Below are positions 23,936 to 32,236 of a DNA stretch of 42,808 nucleotides, in pieces (positions within the stretch are counted from its first letter, which is position 1; each line of letters begins with the position of its first letter). This DNA is from an uncultured Eubacteriales bacterium (GTDB lineage Bacteria > Bacillota > Clostridia > Oscillospirales > Acutalibacteraceae): assembly GCA_900317085.1 (NCBI GenBank), contig ONFJ01000014.1, positions 1 to 42,808 of the forward strand, given 5' to 3'. The position numbers were made by a program, and so were the translations under genes. The notes under the pieces are model-generated. The model saw only the letters and a program-made list of their open reading frames with translations, was not told the origin of the DNA and searched no databases.

Positions 23936-24934
23936 TTAACCCCAGGGGCTCGGGATGAACAGTTTCTCGTAGACCCGGAGGGCATAGCGGTCGCTCATGC
24001 CGGAGATGTAGTCGCAGGCGCCCCGTTCCGGGGACTCCTCTTCGGCGATCTGCCGGTAGTCGCCCGGCATCTCTTCGGGATGAGCAGCGAAATATTGGTA
24101 GAGCGTCTGCACGACGAGGACGGCTTTCCCCTCTTCGCCCTTGCAGACGGGGTTGGTGTAGACGTTGGCGAACATGTAGGTGTTCAGTTCGTCGAAGGCT
24201 TCCTGGACCAGGGGGTCCATTTTGATGTCCATGCCGGTGGTGTTCTCGAGGGTGGAGAGCACGAGGGTGTTGATGCGCTCGCTCTTGCTCTTCCCCAGCA
24301 CCTCCCGGAAATGGGTCGGCAGGTCTTCTTCGGCAAAGAGGCCCGCGCGGATGGCATCGTCGATGTCGTGGTTCAGGTAGGCGACCCGGTCGGCGTGGCG
24401 GACGATGCGGCCTTCGAGGGTAGCGGCCCAGTCCCCCTTGGTGTGGTTCAGGATGCCGTCCCGGACTTCCCACGTGAGGTTCAGGCCGCGGCCGCCGCGT
24501 TCGATGCGGTCGACGACTCTGAGGCTCTGTTCATAGTGCTTGAACCCGTCGGGGAACACCGCGTTCAGCGCCCGCTCTCCGGCGTGGCCGAAGGGCGTGT
24601 GGCCGAGGTCGTGGCCGAGGGCGATGGCCTCGGTCAGGTCTTCGTTGACCCGCATGCCCCGGGCCAGGGTCCTGGCAATCTGGTTGACCTCCAGTGTATG
24701 GGTGAGGCGGGTCCGGTAGTGATCTCCGAACGGAGACAAAAAGACCTGGGTCTTGTGCTGCAGACGCCGGAAAGCGTTGCAGTGGATGATCCGGTCCCGG
24801 TCTCTCTGATAGGCGGTCCGGACGTCATCGTCGGGGTCTTCGACGGCACGACCTTTCGTCTCCCGGCACTTCTGCGCGTACTCGGAGAGGTAACGGTCTT
24901 CCAGTTGCAGGGTCAGTTCCCGCGGACAGTCCAT
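23936..24934 (-). CDS. dgt: Deoxyguanosinetriphosphate triphosphohydrolase-like protein
   Basis: HD-domain enzymes of this family hydrolyse dNTPs to deoxynucleoside and tripolyphosphate and so affect dNTP pools. The 332-residue protein has RRLQHKTQVF, LTHTLEV and the HD core GHDLGHTPFGHAGE, then the NHTKGD and RHADRVAYLNHDIDDA segments. The ATG at 24934 is favoured (AGAGG seven bases before); a TTG at 24955 would overlap the upstream stop. It sits 16 bases ahead of dnaG, as in many Clostridia. Substrate preference cannot be read from sequence. Confidence 0.93.
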   Translation of the reverse strand: MDCPRELTLQLEDRYLSEYAQKCRETKGRAVEDPDDDVRTAYQRDRDRIIHCNAFRRLQHKTQVFLSPFGDHYRTRLTHTLEVNQIARTLARGMRVNEDLTEAIALGHDLGHTPFGHAGERALNAVFPDGFKHYEQSLRVVDRIERGGRGLNLTWEVRDGILNHTKGDWAATLEGRIVRHADRVAYLNHDIDDAIRAGLFAEEDLPTHFREVLGKSKSERINTLVLSTLENTTGMDIKMDPLVQEAFDELNTYMFANVYTNPVCKGEEGKAVLVVQTLYQYFAAHPEEMPGDYRQIAEEESPERGACDYISGMSDRYALRVYEKLFIPSPWG

Positions 24935-24951
24935 AGGTTCGCCTCTTTCTG

Positions 24952-26187
24952 TCAATTCTGTTTCTGCATCCGCAGGACAGACCCGGTGGGGATCTGGAGG
25001 TCGCTGCGGATCCGGATGGTGGCCATGGGGTTGGGTGCCACGTCGACTTCCTCCCCCGCCTCATTGAACATCTCCGTCACGGTCAGTTCGAAGGGCGGCG
25101 TGCCCGGCGACATGACTTCCAGTACATCGCCTTTGAAGAAGCGGTTGCGCTGGGTGACGGTGACGAATTCGCCGTCGGAGGACAGGACGTTCGCGATGAC
25201 GTCCCAGTTCCGGATATAGATACCATCATAATAGATGTGTGCGTCCTTTTCCGGTGCGCCGAAGTAGAACCCGGTGCAGTAGTCCCGGTAGCTGATCTTC
25301 CGGACTTCGTCGAGGATCCACGGTTCCGGCACATAGTCGGCGGCGGGATGTTTCAGGTAACCGTCGATGGCGGCCCGGTAGGCGTTGGTGACGGCACCCA
25401 CATAGAAGGCGGACTTGGCACGGCCTTCAATCTTGAAGCTCGTGATGCCGGCCTCCACCAGTTCGGGGATGTGTTCGATGAGACACATGTCCTGGGAGTT
25501 CAGGAAGTAGGTCCCGTGTTCCCCTTCGGTGATCTCGAAGTATTCGCCGGGGCGCTTTTCCTCCATGAGGTGGTACTGCCAGCGGCAGGGCTGCGCGCAC
25601 TCGCCCCGGTTGCCGTCCCGTCCCGTCATGTAGTTCGACAGAAGGCAGCGGCCCGAAACGGACATGCACATGGCGCCGTGTACGAAGGCTTCGATCTCGA
25701 GGTCTTTCGGGGTCTTTGCCCGGACCTCCGCGATCTCTTCGAGGGAGCATTCCCGGGCCATGACGACCCGTTTCGCGCCCATGTCGTAGAGAGTGTTCGC
25801 GGTCAGGTAGTTGACAACACCCGCCTGAGTCGACATGTGGATGTCGACCCCGGGGGCGTATTTCTGTGCCAGTTTCATGACACCCACGTCTGCGATGATG
25901 AACGCATCGACGCCGGCGTCTTTGGCGGAGGACAGGAACTGCGGGAGCGCGTCGATCTCTTCATTGCGGGGCAGCGTGTTCACCGTGAGGTGGACCCGGA
26001 CGCCCTTCTCATGACAGTCCCGGACCGCTTCGACGAGGCCCTCTTCCGAAAAGTTGGAAGGTGCCGCCCGCATGCCGAATTCCTGTCCGCCGAGGTATAC
26101 CGCGTCCGCTCCGTAGAGCAGGGCCGCGTCCAGGCGCTCCCGGTCCCCCGCAGGGGCCAGGAGCTCCGGTACTTGGATCGGTTTCAA
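24952..26187 (-). CDS. U32-family peptidase-like protein (TrhP/YrrO type)
   Basis: The 411-residue product belongs to the U32 collagenase-like family. The family signature is EAFVHGAMCMSVSGRCLLSN followed by RGECAQPCRW; the four cysteines probably bind an Fe-S cluster. Members such as TrhP take part in 5-hydroxyuridine formation at tRNA position 34; the peptidase name is historical. TTG 26187 was chosen because AAGGAGA stands ten bases upstream and the protein then begins KPIQVPELLAPAG, typical of the family. A longer frame to 26340 reads through the end of mltG and is spurious. It lies between mltG and dgt in the operon. The role in this organism is inferred. Confidence 0.9.
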   Translation of the reverse strand: MKPIQVPELLAPAGDRERLDAALLYGADAVYLGGQEFGMRAAPSNFSEEGLVEAVRDCHEKGVRVHLTVNTLPRNEEIDALPQFLSSAKDAGVDAFIIADVGVMKLAQKYAPGVDIHMSTQAGVVNYLTANTLYDMGAKRVVMARECSLEEIAEVRAKTPKDLEIEAFVHGAMCMSVSGRCLLSNYMTGRDGNRGECAQPCRWQYHLMEEKRPGEYFEITEGEHGTYFLNSQDMCLIEHIPELVEAGITSFKIEGRAKSAFYVGAVTNAYRAAIDGYLKHPAADYVPEPWILDEVRKISYRDYCTGFYFGAPEKDAHIYYDGIYIRNWDVIANVLSSDGEFVTVTQRNRFFKGDVLEVMSPGTPPFELTVTEMFNEAGEEVDVAPNPMATIRIRSDLQIPTGSVLRMQKQN

Positions 26188-26201
26188 AAAATGCAGTCTC
26201 C

Positions 26202-27914
26202 TTACTCGTCTTCTTCCTCGGAGCCGCCGGTGGTCAGAGCGTTGTAGACGTTCTGGTTCTGCTCTGAAGCGGTCCGTGCGGCATAGAGGTTGCCGTCGTC
26301 GTCGTGAGCGAAGAAGTAGTAGTTCGTGCTGGCGGGCCACAGGACAGACTTGATGGCGTCGTCGCCCGGGCTGCAGATGGGACCGACAGGCAGGCCCTTG
26401 CAGACATAGGTGCTGTAGCGGTTCCGGTACAGGTTGTAGTCGCCGGAACTGGCGTTGGGTTTGATGTAGGTGTTGACGTAGAAGTTCGTGGCGTCAGACT
26501 GAAGGGACGGGTACGCGGACGAATTGAGTCGGTTGTAGAAGACCGAGGCGATGACCGCCATGTTGTCCGGATTGCTGTCTTCCTTCTGAACGATGGAGGC
26601 GAGGGTGATGACGTCGTCCATCGACATGTTGAGCTCTCTCGCTCTCGATGCGTAGGAATCAGACCACTTGTCGTTGAAGTTGCCCAGCAGCTTCGAGACG
26701 ACACTGGAGGCGTCTTCGCCGACATAGAATTCGTAGGTATCGGGGTACATGTAACCTTCCAGCAGGTGGTAACGCTGGTCGCCGTTCGCGATGTCCTTGA
26801 CGAAGTCGTAGCTGTAGGTCGCGACGTTCGTGGCCTTCAGGAAGTCGGACTTCGAGCAGACCTTGGACTCTTCCAGTTTCTCGGCGATCTGTTCGACCGT
26901 GAAGCCTTCGGGGAAGGTGATCTCGACGGTATCCCGTTTCTGCGTGGCGGTACAGGTGGCGAGCATCTTTTCGATGCCCATATCAGGCGTCAGGGTGAAT
27001 TCACCCTTCAGGTATTTGTCGTTGTCGTTACGGATGCCCGACGTGGTGGCGATGAACAGCTTGCACATGGTACTGTGCTTGATGAGACCGGCACGGTCGA
27101 ACTTTCCGATGAGCTGATTGGTGGTGTCCCCTTCTTCGACGACGATGACCTTTTCCTTGTCGCTCCGGGCAAAGCCCAGGATGTCGTTGATGCAGGACGT
27201 CCAGTGGATGGCGAGGAGCAGCGCGATGAGCACGATAAGGATCTTGTAGGCTGCTTCTCTGCGCTTCGGTTCCGACTGGACACTGCGGACGGTGGGGCCG
27301 ATCTGAGAGAGCATGTAGGACGCTTTCTCTCCGATAGACATCCCCTTCATGTTGTTGCGGCGGCGATAGGCGTTCTCAGCCGTACGGCGGCGCATGTCCT
27401 GCATGGACCGCTTCGTGTCGGAGATGTAGACCGCGCCCTTGCTGCCGATGTTGTCGAGGACGTTCTTTGCGGCGGCACCGGTGTCGACCTTGCGGGCGAC
27501 GGGCTCCTGTGCCTTCTTCTGCGCCTGGGCCTCATACCCTTCCGGGGGCAGCGGGGTAAAGACCAGCTTGTCCGATACCTTGCCGGCATCGGCCTGAGCG
27601 GTCCTGCTGCGGGCGGGGGCGGTATTCTTCCGTCCACGCTTCGGTGCCTTGTTCGAGCGGCCGGCCAGGGGGTTCTTCAGACCTTTACCGGTGCTCTTTG
27701 CAGGGCGGGACTTCTGTGTCGTCTTCGCGCGGGACGCGTTGGACGCGGACCTTCTGCGGGCAGTCGACCGCGAAGCCGTCTGCCGTCTGGCAGCAGCGCG
27801 CGGAGCCGCAGGCTCCGGGGAAGATCCCGGTTCCGCCTGCTGGAAGTATACCTTTTCCAGTTCTTCCAGAGTGCGGCCCGTTCCCGAGTCGTAACGTTCA
27901 TTTCTGTCGGACAT
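26202..27914 (-). CDS. mltG: Endolytic murein transglycosylase MltG, with long basic N-terminal extension
   Basis: MltG cleaves nascent glycan strands at the membrane and helps set their length. The 570-residue protein has a cytoplasmic N-terminus of about 220 residues, rich in Arg, Lys, Ala and Ser and apparently disordered. One membrane helix (about 223-240) follows, then a LysM-like subdomain (about 255-300) and the catalytic domain with LEGYMYPDTYEF (385-396) and LASIVQKED, where Glu445 matches the catalytic Glu. The tail is acidic (EEEDE). Typical family members are 330-400 residues, so the extension is unusual in length. ATG 27914 has AAGGAG ten bases upstream. Confidence 0.93.
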   Translation of the reverse strand: MSDRNERYDSGTGRTLEELEKVYFQQAEPGSSPEPAAPRAAARRQTASRSTARRRSASNASRAKTTQKSRPAKSTGKGLKNPLAGRSNKAPKRGRKNTAPARSRTAQADAGKVSDKLVFTPLPPEGYEAQAQKKAQEPVARKVDTGAAAKNVLDNIGSKGAVYISDTKRSMQDMRRRTAENAYRRRNNMKGMSIGEKASYMLSQIGPTVRSVQSEPKRREAAYKILIVLIALLLAIHWTSCINDILGFARSDKEKVIVVEEGDTTNQLIGKFDRAGLIKHSTMCKLFIATTSGIRNDNDKYLKGEFTLTPDMGIEKMLATCTATQKRDTVEITFPEGFTVEQIAEKLEESKVCSKSDFLKATNVATYSYDFVKDIANGDQRYHLLEGYMYPDTYEFYVGEDASSVVSKLLGNFNDKWSDSYASRARELNMSMDDVITLASIVQKEDSNPDNMAVIASVFYNRLNSSAYPSLQSDATNFYVNTYIKPNASSGDYNLYRNRYSTYVCKGLPVGPICSPGDDAIKSVLWPASTNYYFFAHDDDGNLYAARTASEQNQNVYNALTTGGSEEEDE

Positions 27915-27957
27915 TCGTTTCGTGCTCCTTAAATCCTAAAACTCATTCTTTTCCAAA

Positions 27958-28503
27958 TCAAAGCGGATACTGCATATTGACAAGGACAGTGTGTGCCGCC
28001 TCTCTGCCCACAAAGCGGGCCGCGATGGCTTCCCCGAACAGGTGCGCCGCGCCGGCGCCCTTCCCGGTGATGATGTTCCCGTCTTCGGTCACACTGTCTG
28101 CCGTATAAACTGCTCCGCGGAGTTCGGTCTCAAACCCGGGGAAACAGGTTGCTTTCTTTCCTTCCAGATAGCCAAGGTGTCCCAGCACCGACGGTGCGGC
28201 ACAGATGGCGGCGATGAGAAGGCCGTTGTCCCGGCTGTACTGCAGGAAGTCCTTCACAAGGTCGGAGGCTTCCAGGTTCTTCGTCCCGGGCATGCCGCCC
28301 GGCAGGATGACGCCGTCGAGGTCCTGACCTTTGACAGTATCCTCGATGACGAGGTCTGCGGTCACGGGGATGCCGTGGGAGCCGGTGACGACCGCTCCGG
28401 TGACCCCGACCGTTTTGGTCTCGACGCCCGCTCTGCGCAGGACGTCCAGCGTGCCGAGGGCTTCGATCTCTTCAAAGCCTTCTGCCAGAAACAGATAGAT
28501 CAT
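27958..28503 (-). CDS. DJ-1/PfpI family protein
   Basis: The 181-residue protein has the DJ-1 fold signature. Cys101 in AAICAAPSVLG is the reactive cysteine at the nucleophile elbow, and Glu14 in GFEEIE is the residue that tunes it (human DJ-1 Glu18). Family members include protein/nucleotide deglycase-type enzymes, glyoxalases and oxidative-stress sensors; activities are disputed, so no specific function is claimed. It sits 23 bases after the GNAT gene and 43 before mltG in the same transcription unit. Confidence 0.9.
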   Translation of the reverse strand: MIYLFLAEGFEEIEALGTLDVLRRAGVETKTVGVTGAVVTGSHGIPVTADLVIEDTVKGQDLDGVILPGGMPGTKNLEASDLVKDFLQYSRDNGLLIAAICAAPSVLGHLGYLEGKKATCFPGFETELRGAVYTADSVTEDGNIITGKGAGAAHLFGEAIAARFVGREAAHTVLVNMQYPL

Positions 28504-28526
28504 GTCAGTTCCTCCTTGTTCAGGGT

Positions 28527-29438
28527 TCAGCCGATCGTCAGGCCGATGTAGGCATTCTTCATGGTGCGTTCCGCCTTGACGGCCCGTTTGGAGACCGCGA
28601 GGTCCATACCGGCCCGGCCGGTGGAAGTCCGTCCGCCCCGCAGGCTGTCGAAGGCCGGAAGGTTCAGGACGTACTGGTCGGCGTCGACTTCGGAGAGCTT
28701 CCGGAGAAGCGTCGCCTGGGAGTCGGCCGTGCAGAGTTCCCGGACGGTCAGGACGGTGTCCCCGGTGTCGTCGGTCGCGAGGTCGTAGAGGACGTAACCG
28801 TCGTCGAGCAGGATGCTCTGCCCGCCCCGGTACACGTGTTCGAAGAACAGGTACTGAAGGGCCTGGCGGTCGAACTCGACATAGGAGCCGCCCTGCAGCG
28901 CCGCGTGGCGGATGGGCGGGATGTCGACCGGGACGAACCCGGTGTCCTCGGCCGGTGTCTCCTCTTCGGCGGGCTCCATCTTCTCGACCATGGCGGCAAG
29001 CTGTTCCCGGTCGAGCTGGGTCGTCTTCAGGTAGAAGTTCGCCCGGAAGCCGAAGCGGGAGAAGTACTTGTAGAGGTCGTTGTCGGTGGGGACCAGGATG
29101 AGGAAGTCGATGTTTCGTTCCTCGCAGAGGGTCCGGCAGTAGCGGATGACCTGCCCCATGTACCCTTTCCGGCGGAAGTCCGGATGGGTGGCGGCGGCAA
29201 AGAAGTAATATGCAGAATAAGTCTCGTCGCCAATGTGGAGCGTTGTCTCCAGCAGATAGGCACCGGCGACGGCTTTGCCGTCTTCCCGGTACACGACCGT
29301 GCGGTCGGTGTCAGCGACGAGGGTCTGGATGTTTCGGATGATGGGAGCCGGGGCCCCGAAGGACAGGGACCACAGTTCGGTCAGTGTTTCAAAATCTGCC
29401 CCGGAAGCCAGCCCGGGACCGGTGAGAATGGTTGCCAC
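28527..29438 (-). CDS. GNAT-family N-acetyltransferase
   Basis: The N-terminal half of this 303-residue protein holds the acetyl-CoA-binding motif A (ATHPDFRRKGYMGQVI, about residues 83-98) and the GFRANFYLKT motif B region. The C-terminal half is longer than in minimal GNATs and recalls Eis-like or two-domain members. The substrate is unknown. GTG 29438 is the start, with GGAGG nine bases upstream; it lies 35 bases after the tmk stop. Confidence 0.85.
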   Translation of the reverse strand: MATILTGPGLASGADFETLTELWSLSFGAPAPIIRNIQTLVADTDRTVVYREDGKAVAGAYLLETTLHIGDETYSAYYFFAAATHPDFRRKGYMGQVIRYCRTLCEERNIDFLILVPTDNDLYKYFSRFGFRANFYLKTTQLDREQLAAMVEKMEPAEEETPAEDTGFVPVDIPPIRHAALQGGSYVEFDRQALQYLFFEHVYRGGQSILLDDGYVLYDLATDDTGDTVLTVRELCTADSQATLLRKLSEVDADQYVLNLPAFDSLRGGRTSTGRAGMDLAVSKRAVKAERTMKNAYIGLTIG

Positions 29439-29473
29439 GTGCAGCCTCCGTTCCAGTTGAGATTTCGTTTGGG

Positions 29474-30110
29474 TCAGCGGGTGGCCAGCACGAACACATC
29501 GGCGGCGATGGCGGCGATGGTCCGGGGCTCCTCCCCTTCCCAGCAGCGGACGACGGACCAGTTCCAGCGTTCCGCGGTATAGAGTGCCGCTTCCCGGCAG
29601 GCGTTCAGGAACTGCACGTTGCTCTCGTGCACGTCCTTCTTCGCTTCATCGCCTTCGTAGCGGCGGGTCATCATCTTCTGGGAGACCTCGACGGGCATGT
29701 CGAGGAAGATGACCCGGTCGGGTCTCGGCAGTTCGAGTTTCCCGTATTCGTAGTCGTCCACCCAGGAGAGGTAGGCGTCCCATTCGTCCTTCGGGAGCTT
29801 CGTCATCTGGTAGATGGGGTTGGACGTCGTGTACCGGTCCGCGAGGACGAGGGCCCCGGCGTCGTAGTCCTTCTTCCAGTCGAGGAGGAAACTCGCGACC
29901 CGGTCCACCGCGTAGAAGCTCGAGGTGGCGGTCGTTCCCGAAGTCTCCGGCGAGGTACTGCCGGACGAGAGTCGAGGAGGGCGCGTCGTAGTCGGGCAGT
30001 TTGATCTGCCGGACCGTTTCACCGGTCTCCAGCAGCGCCTGCTTCAGCCGCTCGGTCTGGGTGGATTTCCCGGAGCCGTCGAGGCCTTCGAGCACCAGCA
30101 GTCGTCCCAT
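29474..30110 (-). pseudogene. tmk: Thymidylate kinase, frameshifted (apparent ~20-nt deletion)
   Basis: dTMP kinase makes dTDP for DNA synthesis. The N-terminal part reads MGRLLVLEGLDGSGKSTQ (P-loop) to YLAGDFGND in one frame. The rest resumes in another frame with ATSSFYAVDRVASF, the LADRYTTSN motif (DRY/thymidine-binding region) and VIFLDMPVEVSQK. Relatives have about nine residues (of the type NPEDVNPY) between GDFG and the A(A/T)SSFYAVDR block. Here only seven bases remain, so about 20 bases are missing near 29929/29930. The intact product would be about 218 residues. tmk is normally essential, so this is either an assembly error or decay with a second copy elsewhere. It is the first gene of the operon down to rpoD. 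Confidence 0.88.
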
Positions 30111-30173
30111 GGCCGTTCCCCTTCTCTCTTAAATATAGACATACTTTTACAGATAAAGTATATAGACTAAAAT

Positions 30174-30202
30174 ATTATAGCAAAGACCGGCCTCTTTCAC
30201 AA
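30174..30202 (-). promoter_or_regulatory. Promoter of the tmk-to-rpoD operon
   Basis: TTGTGA (30197-30202) and TATAAT (30174-30179, preceded by TGC, an extended -10) on the minus strand are 17 bases apart. The leader contains an AT-rich hairpin ATACTTT/AAAGTAT (30141-30161). Confidence 0.75.
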
Positions 30203-30221
30203 GGCATCGACCCCGAAAAGT

Positions 30222-30254
30222 TTGAAAAAGAGACACCGGGACCGGTGCCTCTTT
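30222..30254 (-). terminator. Terminator of the NAD(P)HX repair gene
   Basis: AAAGAGACACCGG (30227-30239) pairs with CCGGTGCCTCTTT (30242-30254) with one mismatch. The minus-strand side ends in a run of T. It lies 21 bases after the stop. Confidence 0.85.
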
Positions 30255-30275
30255 CCTGTTTTTGGGCGATTTATT

Positions 30276-31796
30276 TTACGGCAAAACGGCGGGCAGAGCC
30301 TCGATGAGGTCCATTGCAAGAATGCTCCGGAGCGCCTTGTCGAGGGCGGCATATTCGGCCGCTTTTCCGTGATAGTACGCGGCTGCGGCGGCCGCCATCT
30401 GCGGTGCCATCCCCTGGGCGAGGAACGCCGCGAGGATGCCGGACAGGGTGTCCCCGCTGCCGCCTTTGGCGAGGCCCTGGTTGCCGCTCGTGTTCACAAA
30501 AATTTCTTCCGAATCTCCCGACGCGATGACGGTGTCGGCCCCTTTCAGGAGGACCGTGACGCCGTACTCGTCGGCAAAGGCTTTGGCCACGCGGACGCGG
30601 TCTTTCACGATGTCCGAGGCCGGGGTCCCGGTCAGGCGGGCCATCTCCCCCGGGTGGGGCGTCAGGACCGTCGGCGCCGTCCGCTCCTTCAGGACGGCGA
30701 GGTCTCCGGCGAGGTTGTTGAGGGCGTCCGCGTCGAGGACGACGGGGCCGTCAAAGGTCTGCAGCAGGTCGACGAGGACCGTTCGGATGTCCTCGCTCTG
30801 GCCGAGGCCGCAGCCCGTCACGAGGACGGTGGCTTTCCCGAGGAATTCCTTCAGGGCCGTCAGCGCGTCAGCGGACAATGTGCCATCCGCGGCAGCGGGC
30901 AGGGGCAGGCTCATGGCCTCCGTCAGGTGGGACGAGACGGCCGGGTAGGCCGGTCCCGGGTACGCGGCGGTCAGAAGGCCGGCGCCGGCACGCAGGGCCG
31001 CGCCCGCGCAGAGGCAGGCGGCACCGGGCATACGGTAACTGCCGCAGAGGGACAGGACGTGACCCGCGTCGTTCTTATGAGCGGTCCGTTCCCGGACCGG
31101 CAGGAGCGCGGCCGCCTCGTCCCCGGTGAGCGTATGGAGATGCGGTGTGACGACGGCATAGGACTCCGGCAGGATGCCGATGTCGAGGAGGCGTACATCG
31201 CCACAGTATTCCCGGGCGGGATACAAAACATGAAGGGGTTTCAGGGTGCTGATGGCGATGGTCCACGCAGCCTTCACGGCGGTCCCCAGGACTTCTCCGG
31301 TGTCCGTCACGACGCCGCTCGGAACGTCGATGGAAACGGTGTCTCCGGGGGCTTCGTTCATGGCCGAAAAGACCCCGGACTGGAGCTCGTTCGCGGCGCC
31401 CCGGAACCCGATGCCGAACATGCAGTCGACCAGTACCGACGCGGTTTTCACGGCTTCGGCCGCCTCCTCTGTCCCCCAGGAAAAGACCGGAATGGAGAGG
31501 TCCGTCGCGCGGCGGTAATTCTCGATGGCATCGGCGGCTTTCGGCTCCCCAAACGCCAGGACGAGCGAGACGTCATACCCGGCCCGCAGCATCTTCCGGG
31601 CGATGACGAATCCATCGCCACCGTTCTTCCCGCTGCCGCAGACCACGGTCACCGCACCGTCCTCCGGCGCATACGTCTCCATGATGAGTTCGGCACAGCC
31701 GGTCCCCGCCTTTTCCATGAGGGCGAGGAACTTCGTTCCGACTTCGTCTTCTCTGACTTCGATGGCGCGGATCTCGTCCGCTGTCGTGATGATCAT
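30276..31796 (-). CDS. nnr: Bifunctional NAD(P)HX epimerase / ADP-dependent NAD(P)HX dehydratase
   Basis: This enzyme repairs hydrated NADH and NADPH. The 506-residue protein joins a YjeF_N epimerase domain (about 1-215, with VVCGSGKNGGDGF at 51-63 and SIDVPSGVVTDTG) to a ribokinase-like dehydratase domain (about 225-500, with LTPHPGEMARL, VLLKGADTVIAS and GLAKGGSGDTLSG, which holds the catalytic Asp). The ATG at 31796 has AAGGGGG seven bases upstream. It is single, divergent from the pheST T-box leader, and closed by its own terminator. Nothing is missing. Confidence 0.95.
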   Translation of the reverse strand: MIITTADEIRAIEVREDEVGTKFLALMEKAGTGCAELIMETYAPEDGAVTVVCGSGKNGGDGFVIARKMLRAGYDVSLVLAFGEPKAADAIENYRRATDLSIPVFSWGTEEAAEAVKTASVLVDCMFGIGFRGAANELQSGVFSAMNEAPGDTVSIDVPSGVVTDTGEVLGTAVKAAWTIAISTLKPLHVLYPAREYCGDVRLLDIGILPESYAVVTPHLHTLTGDEAAALLPVRERTAHKNDAGHVLSLCGSYRMPGAACLCAGAALRAGAGLLTAAYPGPAYPAVSSHLTEAMSLPLPAAADGTLSADALTALKEFLGKATVLVTGCGLGQSEDIRTVLVDLLQTFDGPVVLDADALNNLAGDLAVLKERTAPTVLTPHPGEMARLTGTPASDIVKDRVRVAKAFADEYGVTVLLKGADTVIASGDSEEIFVNTSGNQGLAKGGSGDTLSGILAAFLAQGMAPQMAAAAAAYYHGKAAEYAALDKALRSILAMDLIEALPAVLP

Positions 31797-31869
31797 CGGT
31801 CAGCCCCCTTCGTTGTGTTACTGATTTCATCCTATCACACCCGCTCCGTTCCCGCCACCAAAAAATAGA

Positions 31870-31898
31870 TTGAACTTTTATCCCTTATGTAGTAAAAT
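31870..31898 (+). promoter_or_regulatory. Promoter of the pheST T-box transcript
   Basis: TTGAAC (31870-31875) and TAAAAT (31893-31898) are 17 bases apart, placing transcription start near 31905, at the beginning of the T-box leader. Confidence 0.8.
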
Positions 31899-31904
31899 AC
31901 ATGC

Positions 31905-32163
31905 AATATCGTGAAACGCGACGACGGAGAGAGTACGCGGTCGTACGACAGTCAGAGAGGGCCCGCCACCGGCTGAAAACGGGCCTCTGCCGAAACCAGC
32001 GGAAGTTCACTCCCGAGCGGCTTTTCCGAACGCCTTCCGGCCAGTAAGAAAAGACGGAAGCCCTCGTTACCGGGCACAAAGAGTCCGCTTTGCAAAGAAG
32101 CGGGAATCTGGGTGGTACCGCGGAGTCAAGACTTCGTCCCATGGTGGGGCGGGGTCCTTTTTA
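31905..32163 (+). promoter_or_regulatory. T-box riboswitch, tRNA-Phe specific
   Basis: The leader has the conserved T-box sequence AATCTGGGTGGTACCGCGG (32105-32123). Ahead of it is a stem I region with GAGAGTACG (AGTA near 31930) and CAGAGAGGGC. The likely specifier codon is TTC at 32006-32008, within GGAAGTTCACTCC, which encodes Phe and fits the genes downstream. A terminator hairpin (32130-32156, GACTTCGTCCC against GGGGCGGGGTC with G-U pairs) is followed by a run of T. Uncharged tRNA-Phe would favour the antiterminator and switch on pheST. Confidence 0.92.
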
Positions 32164-32236
32164 TTGCTCTTATTTCTCCCCGCACGAACGACCCATATCG
32201 AAAAAAGAGACGAACTTTTGAAAGGAAGCAGATAGC

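Noticed and set aside
26188..26340. Longer N-terminus for the U32 protein
   Set aside because: The added residues are Arg-rich read-through of mltG in another frame. The family N-terminus and a ribosome binding site match TTG 26187.
29474..30110. Two separate overlapping genes instead of one thymidylate kinase
   Set aside because: Each half carries complementary family motifs in the correct order, and neither has an independent start with a ribosome binding site, so one frameshifted gene is the simpler reading.
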